36,513 bases of DNA from Akkermansia muciniphila (GTDB lineage: Bacteria; Verrucomicrobiota; Verrucomicrobiia; Verrucomicrobiales; Akkermansiaceae), in assembly GCA_945890645.1 (NCBI GenBank), contig CAMDCV010000040.1:1-36513 (forward strand). Reading direction: 5' to 3'. Shown in pieces: positions 34,300 to 36,513 of the stretch. Within the stretch, counting starts at the first letter, position 1; each line of letters begins with the position of its first letter. The position numbers and the translations under genes were made by a program. Under the pieces are notes generated by a model that worked only from the letters and a program-made list of their open reading frames with translations, was not told the origin of the DNA and ran no database searches.

Positions 34300-35685
34300 A
34301 TGGCTCGAACATCACAAATCACACGCGCAACATTGGCTCCACTGATTGGAGCGCGTGGGCCTATTTCCTCAACCGAACTTGCGGCGCTACTACGCACCAA
34401 TCGTTCAACCATCACCCGTGCCGTGGCGAGCATGGGCGATGAAATTGTCGCCTTGGGAGCTACGCGCAGCACTCGCTATGTGTTGCGGAGGCAGATCGCA
34501 ACGGCAGGAAATCGCTGGCCGATTTATCAGATCGATGAAACAGGCAAGAGCCAGCAGTGGACTGAGTTAGAGGCGTTTCATGATCGTCAATGGCGCGTCA
34601 CCTGGCACGGAACCGAGCCCGCATGGGCATCGCGCTTCATGAGTCGTGACGGGCTATGGCAGGGATTCCCGTTTTTCTTGAGCGATCTCAGACCACAAGG
34701 TTTTTTAGGTCGGGCCATCGCATCGCAGGTCTCACGGCTCTTGCCACTACCGGATGACCCACGACACTGGGGTGATGAAGACACCTTGTTGTATCTGCAA
34801 GCAGTGGGTGAAGATTTATTGGGCAACCTGGTGATTGGAGAAAACTGCTTGCGCAGAACGCTCGCGCAAGAGGGGAGCGAGGCAAAAAATCATGTTGTCG
34901 AGATCGCCGACTGTGCCAATCGCTATCCAGAGATTGCGCGTAGTGCCATCACCTTGCTTCATGGTTCATCCGCTGGTGGCGAGCAACCAAAATTTATAGC
35001 TACCTTGCGGGACATCTCCGGCATTGAGCAATCTGTGATAGTAAAGTTTTCGCCACCATTTCAGCAGGAGGTTGGGCGCAGATGGGCGGATTTATTGTTG
35101 TGTGAATTTCATGCTCATGAAGTTTTAGCGCAGCATGGTTTGGCGCTGCCGGGTGCGCGCCTCGTTGATACGGAAGAGCGTCGATTTCTGGAAGTGCCAC
35201 GCTTTGATCGGGTGGGAGCTAGAGGTAGATGCGGTGTCGTTTCGTTGGAGGCGCTGCATGCCGCTGCGGCAGGAGACCGACGTAGCAATCAGTGGCTGAG
35301 TGCAGCGAATGATTTACAGCGACTGGAGTGGGTGGATGAGCCAACCGTTAAAACCATCCAGCAACTCTACGCCTTTGGGGAGTGGATCGGCAATTCGGAT
35401 CGGCATTTTGGTAATCTGTCGTTTTTACTGACCGATGAGCTACCGCTTCGAGTGACTCCCTCTTATGATATGTTGCCCATGCTCTGGGCACCCGGCGCCC
35501 ATGGCGAAATCACCCAGCGCAGCTTGGCCCCCGCGCGCCCGAAACCGGCCGAGCAGGAAGCGTGGAGCGTAACGCGCGAATGGGCACTCGATTTCTGGCA
35601 ACGTGTGAGGGATGATACTCGAGTGTCGAAAAATTTCCGAAAAATTGCGTTAGATGCTATCAAGATTACGATACAAGCAAAATAA
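34300..35685 (+). CDS. HipA-family kinase of the YjjJ type, with N-terminal winged helix
   Basis: The protein has 461 residues. An N-terminal winged helix-turn-helix (about 10-62: ISSTELAALLRTNRSTITRAVAS, then RYVLRR) precedes a HipA kinase. Kinase features include the glycine-rich SSAGGEQPKF (223-232, equivalent to the region of HipA Ser150), Lys249 in VIVKF, the catalytic loop IGNSDRHFGN (Asp367, Asn372) and PSYDMLPM (Asp390 metal ligand). E. coli YjjJ has the same layout. HipA phosphorylates glutamyl-tRNA synthetase; the target here is unknown. No separate hipB gene is adjacent, so the fused domain may provide the antitoxin-like DNA binding. The motifs look intact. Confidence 0.87.
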   Translation: MARTSQITRATLAPLIGARGPISSTELAALLRTNRSTITRAVASMGDEIVALGATRSTRYVLRRQIATAGNRWPIYQIDETGKSQQWTELEAFHDRQWRVTWHGTEPAWASRFMSRDGLWQGFPFFLSDLRPQGFLGRAIASQVSRLLPLPDDPRHWGDEDTLLYLQAVGEDLLGNLVIGENCLRRTLAQEGSEAKNHVVEIADCANRYPEIARSAITLLHGSSAGGEQPKFIATLRDISGIEQSVIVKFSPPFQQEVGRRWADLLLCEFHAHEVLAQHGLALPGARLVDTEERRFLEVPRFDRVGARGRCGVVSLEALHAAAAGDRRSNQWLSAANDLQRLEWVDEPTVKTIQQLYAFGEWIGNSDRHFGNLSFLLTDELPLRVTPSYDMLPMLWAPGAHGEITQRSLAPARPKPAEQEAWSVTREWALDFWQRVRDDTRVSKNFRKIALDAIKITIQAK

Positions 35686-35862
35686 GTTAATAAAAGTATC
35701 TCATAAAATGCCAATCAAATCCCCCCATTTGGTACGTTATATCACTAAAGGAAGTGCCCCGCGCATCTCGCTGTTGAAAACGTCCTGATATACACACATG
35801 ATTTCGAAAATATCCTTGTAAAATTAGCGTTTTCCCAGTTTCTTCTTATTGTAGCTAATATC

Positions 35863-35872
35863 GTGATATCAC
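35863..35872. repeat. Perfect palindrome upstream of the truncated secreted-protein gene
   Basis: GTGATATCAC is a perfect 10-bp palindrome 38 bp before the ATG at 35910, inside an AT-rich 224-bp gap. An offset pair GTAGC (35851-35855) and GCTAC (35875-35879) surrounds it. This may be a regulator site, but such short palindromes also occur by chance. Confidence 0.3.
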
Positions 35873-35909
35873 ACGCTACCTACCTACGAATAAAATCTGT
35901 TCTGCAAAA

Positions 35910-36398
35910 ATGCAAATTCGTGCTCTACTACTCATCTTTATTGTAGCTGTTTCTCATTTAACTGCGGGAGAAGCCACAATCGGGAACTTGCGGTTCACCT
36001 TGCCTGAAGGATACCGACATGTGCCATCTAAAGGCATAGATACTTCTGTAGGACGTTTCTTCTCAGGAGATGGCTCGTGCGAGATATTCTATGATATTGG
36101 ACCCGGCGCGGGTTCAGCATTGGAGAAGTTTTCCCCAGAGGGGCAACATGACCGAGTGCTTCGCGACAAGAAGATTATCACAGGACTTGGTGTAGGTAGA
36201 TTTGTAGCGATTCGTCATCTCAAGGACGCGAAGATTAGTGCTGTTTTCAGTCCTAAAGATGGTGCCAATTTTTACGCAATTAATCTTACAGAAAAGCAGG
36301 TAGATGAATTTGAATCGATTGCCAGATCCCTTCTCGTGGTTCCCGATTCAAATCAAAAACAATCAGCTCAGGTTCAAGAGCGAAGTGCAACAGAATGA
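35910..36398 (+). CDS. Small secreted protein of unknown function, C-terminus replaced by IS sequence
   Basis: The protein has 162 residues with a signal peptide (1-19, ending LTAG). The mature part begins ATIGNLRFTLPEGYRHVPSKG, a pattern seen in small exported beta-rich proteins, and includes a GRFFSGDGSCEIFYDIGPGAG stretch; I cannot name a family. No catalytic motif is visible. The last nine residues, QVQERSATE, come from the IS30 end (36367 onward), so the native C-terminus is missing. How much is lost cannot be seen. It is 224 bp from the kinase gene and probably separately transcribed. Confidence 0.6.
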   Translation: MQIRALLLIFIVAVSHLTAGEATIGNLRFTLPEGYRHVPSKGIDTSVGRFFSGDGSCEIFYDIGPGAGSALEKFSPEGQHDRVLRDKKIITGLGVGRFVAIRHLKDAKISAVFSPKDGANFYAINLTEKQVDEFESIARSLLVVPDSNQKQSAQVQERSATE

Positions 36399-36513
36399 TA
36401 TTTAGTTAAAAAGCTCTTCAGGAGTCTTGTATCCATAGCGTTTCCTGGGTCGGGTGTTTAATTTTTGGGCGATGCGATCACACTTAGCCTGAGTCAGATT
36501 GTTCAGGCACATG
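36367..36513 (-). mobile_element. Right end of the same IS30-family element, inverted (right window edge)
   Basis: The reverse complement of 36367-36513 is identical to 2-148 by inspection. It begins within the preceding gene at CTCAGGTTCAAGAGCGAAGT. Both copies point their transposase 3' ends inward. The IS body lies beyond the window. Confidence 0.85.
36402..36512 (-). CDS. IS30-family transposase, C-terminal fragment (right copy)
   Basis: Identical to the fragment at 3-113 but on the minus strand: 36 residues ending PEELFN and TAA at 36404-36402. The 5' part and catalytic residues lie outside the window, so the methionine at 36512 is not the real start. Confidence 0.85.
   Translation of the reverse strand: MCLNNLTQAKCDRIAQKLNTRPRKRYGYKTPEELFN

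Noticed and set aside
34300-35685. Classical two-gene HipBA toxin-antitoxin pair
   Set aside because: No hipB-like ORF lies upstream or downstream; the DNA-binding domain is fused to the kinase itself.
1-36513. Circular replicon or phage with terminal repeats
   Set aside because: The end repeats are inverted, not direct, and are transposase gene ends; no replication, packaging or structural phage genes are present.

Overview
The window looks like a chromosomal segment of a free-living verrucomicrobial bacterium. This is inferred from gene content, not from a marker gene: a dense cluster of secreted sulfatases, huge secreted proteins built of autotransporter-associated beta-strand repeats (one with a PEP-CTERM tail), an SHD1-domain hydrolase, a DUF5722-type protein, and many starts without a clear Shine-Dalgarno sequence. 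No rRNA, tRNA or CRISPR array was seen.

Layout. (1) Both ends carry the same 147-bp sequence in inverted orientation (2-148 and 36367-36513). It is the 3' end of an IS30-family transposase gene plus its terminal repeat, so the window is bounded by two copies of one insertion sequence. Each copy cuts into a neighbouring gene and gives it the same short C-terminal tail. (2) 117-12088 is a sulfatase region. Four consecutive sulfatase genes and an esterase lie on the minus strand; a divergent DUF5722 candidate glycoside hydrolase follows, then a CIA30-FAS1 fusion protein, an odd EF-hand/hotdog fusion that appears frameshifted, and a fifth sulfatase. All five sulfatases keep the C-x-P-S/T-R motif. 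No formylglycine-generating enzyme is present here, so maturation must come from elsewhere. (3) 12294-20218 holds two tandem minus-strand genes for giant beta-strand-repeat surface proteins. They share a block of about 1.9 kb with stretches of near-identical DNA. (4) 20550-27111 is mostly housekeeping: a SnoaL-like protein, ClpB, a glyoxalase-family protein and RecG. Between ClpB and the glyoxalase sits a REP-associated tyrosine transposase flanked by two inverted pairs of REP palindromes, with its reading frame broken by an internal TGA. (5) 27108-33239 is a closely packed minus-strand run of six genes: flavoprotein, a membrane protein resembling a YugP peptidase without its zinc motif, SHD1 hydrolase, an unknown secreted protein, a WG-repeat membrane protein, and a phosphodiester glycosidase-like protein. 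(6) 33391-36398 contains an SGNH hydrolase, a YjjJ-type HipA kinase with its own DNA-binding domain, and a small secreted protein cut by the right-hand IS.

How it fits together (inference): the left half looks like an exported polysaccharide-degradation module, with sulfatases removing sulfate esters and esterase and candidate glycosidase acting on the rest. The beta-strand-repeat proteins would form surface or extracellular structures. No complete new defence or mobile system was found. The most unusual items are the decayed REP/transposase unit, the domain fusions, the recently homogenised giant-gene pair and the IS-capped gene ends.
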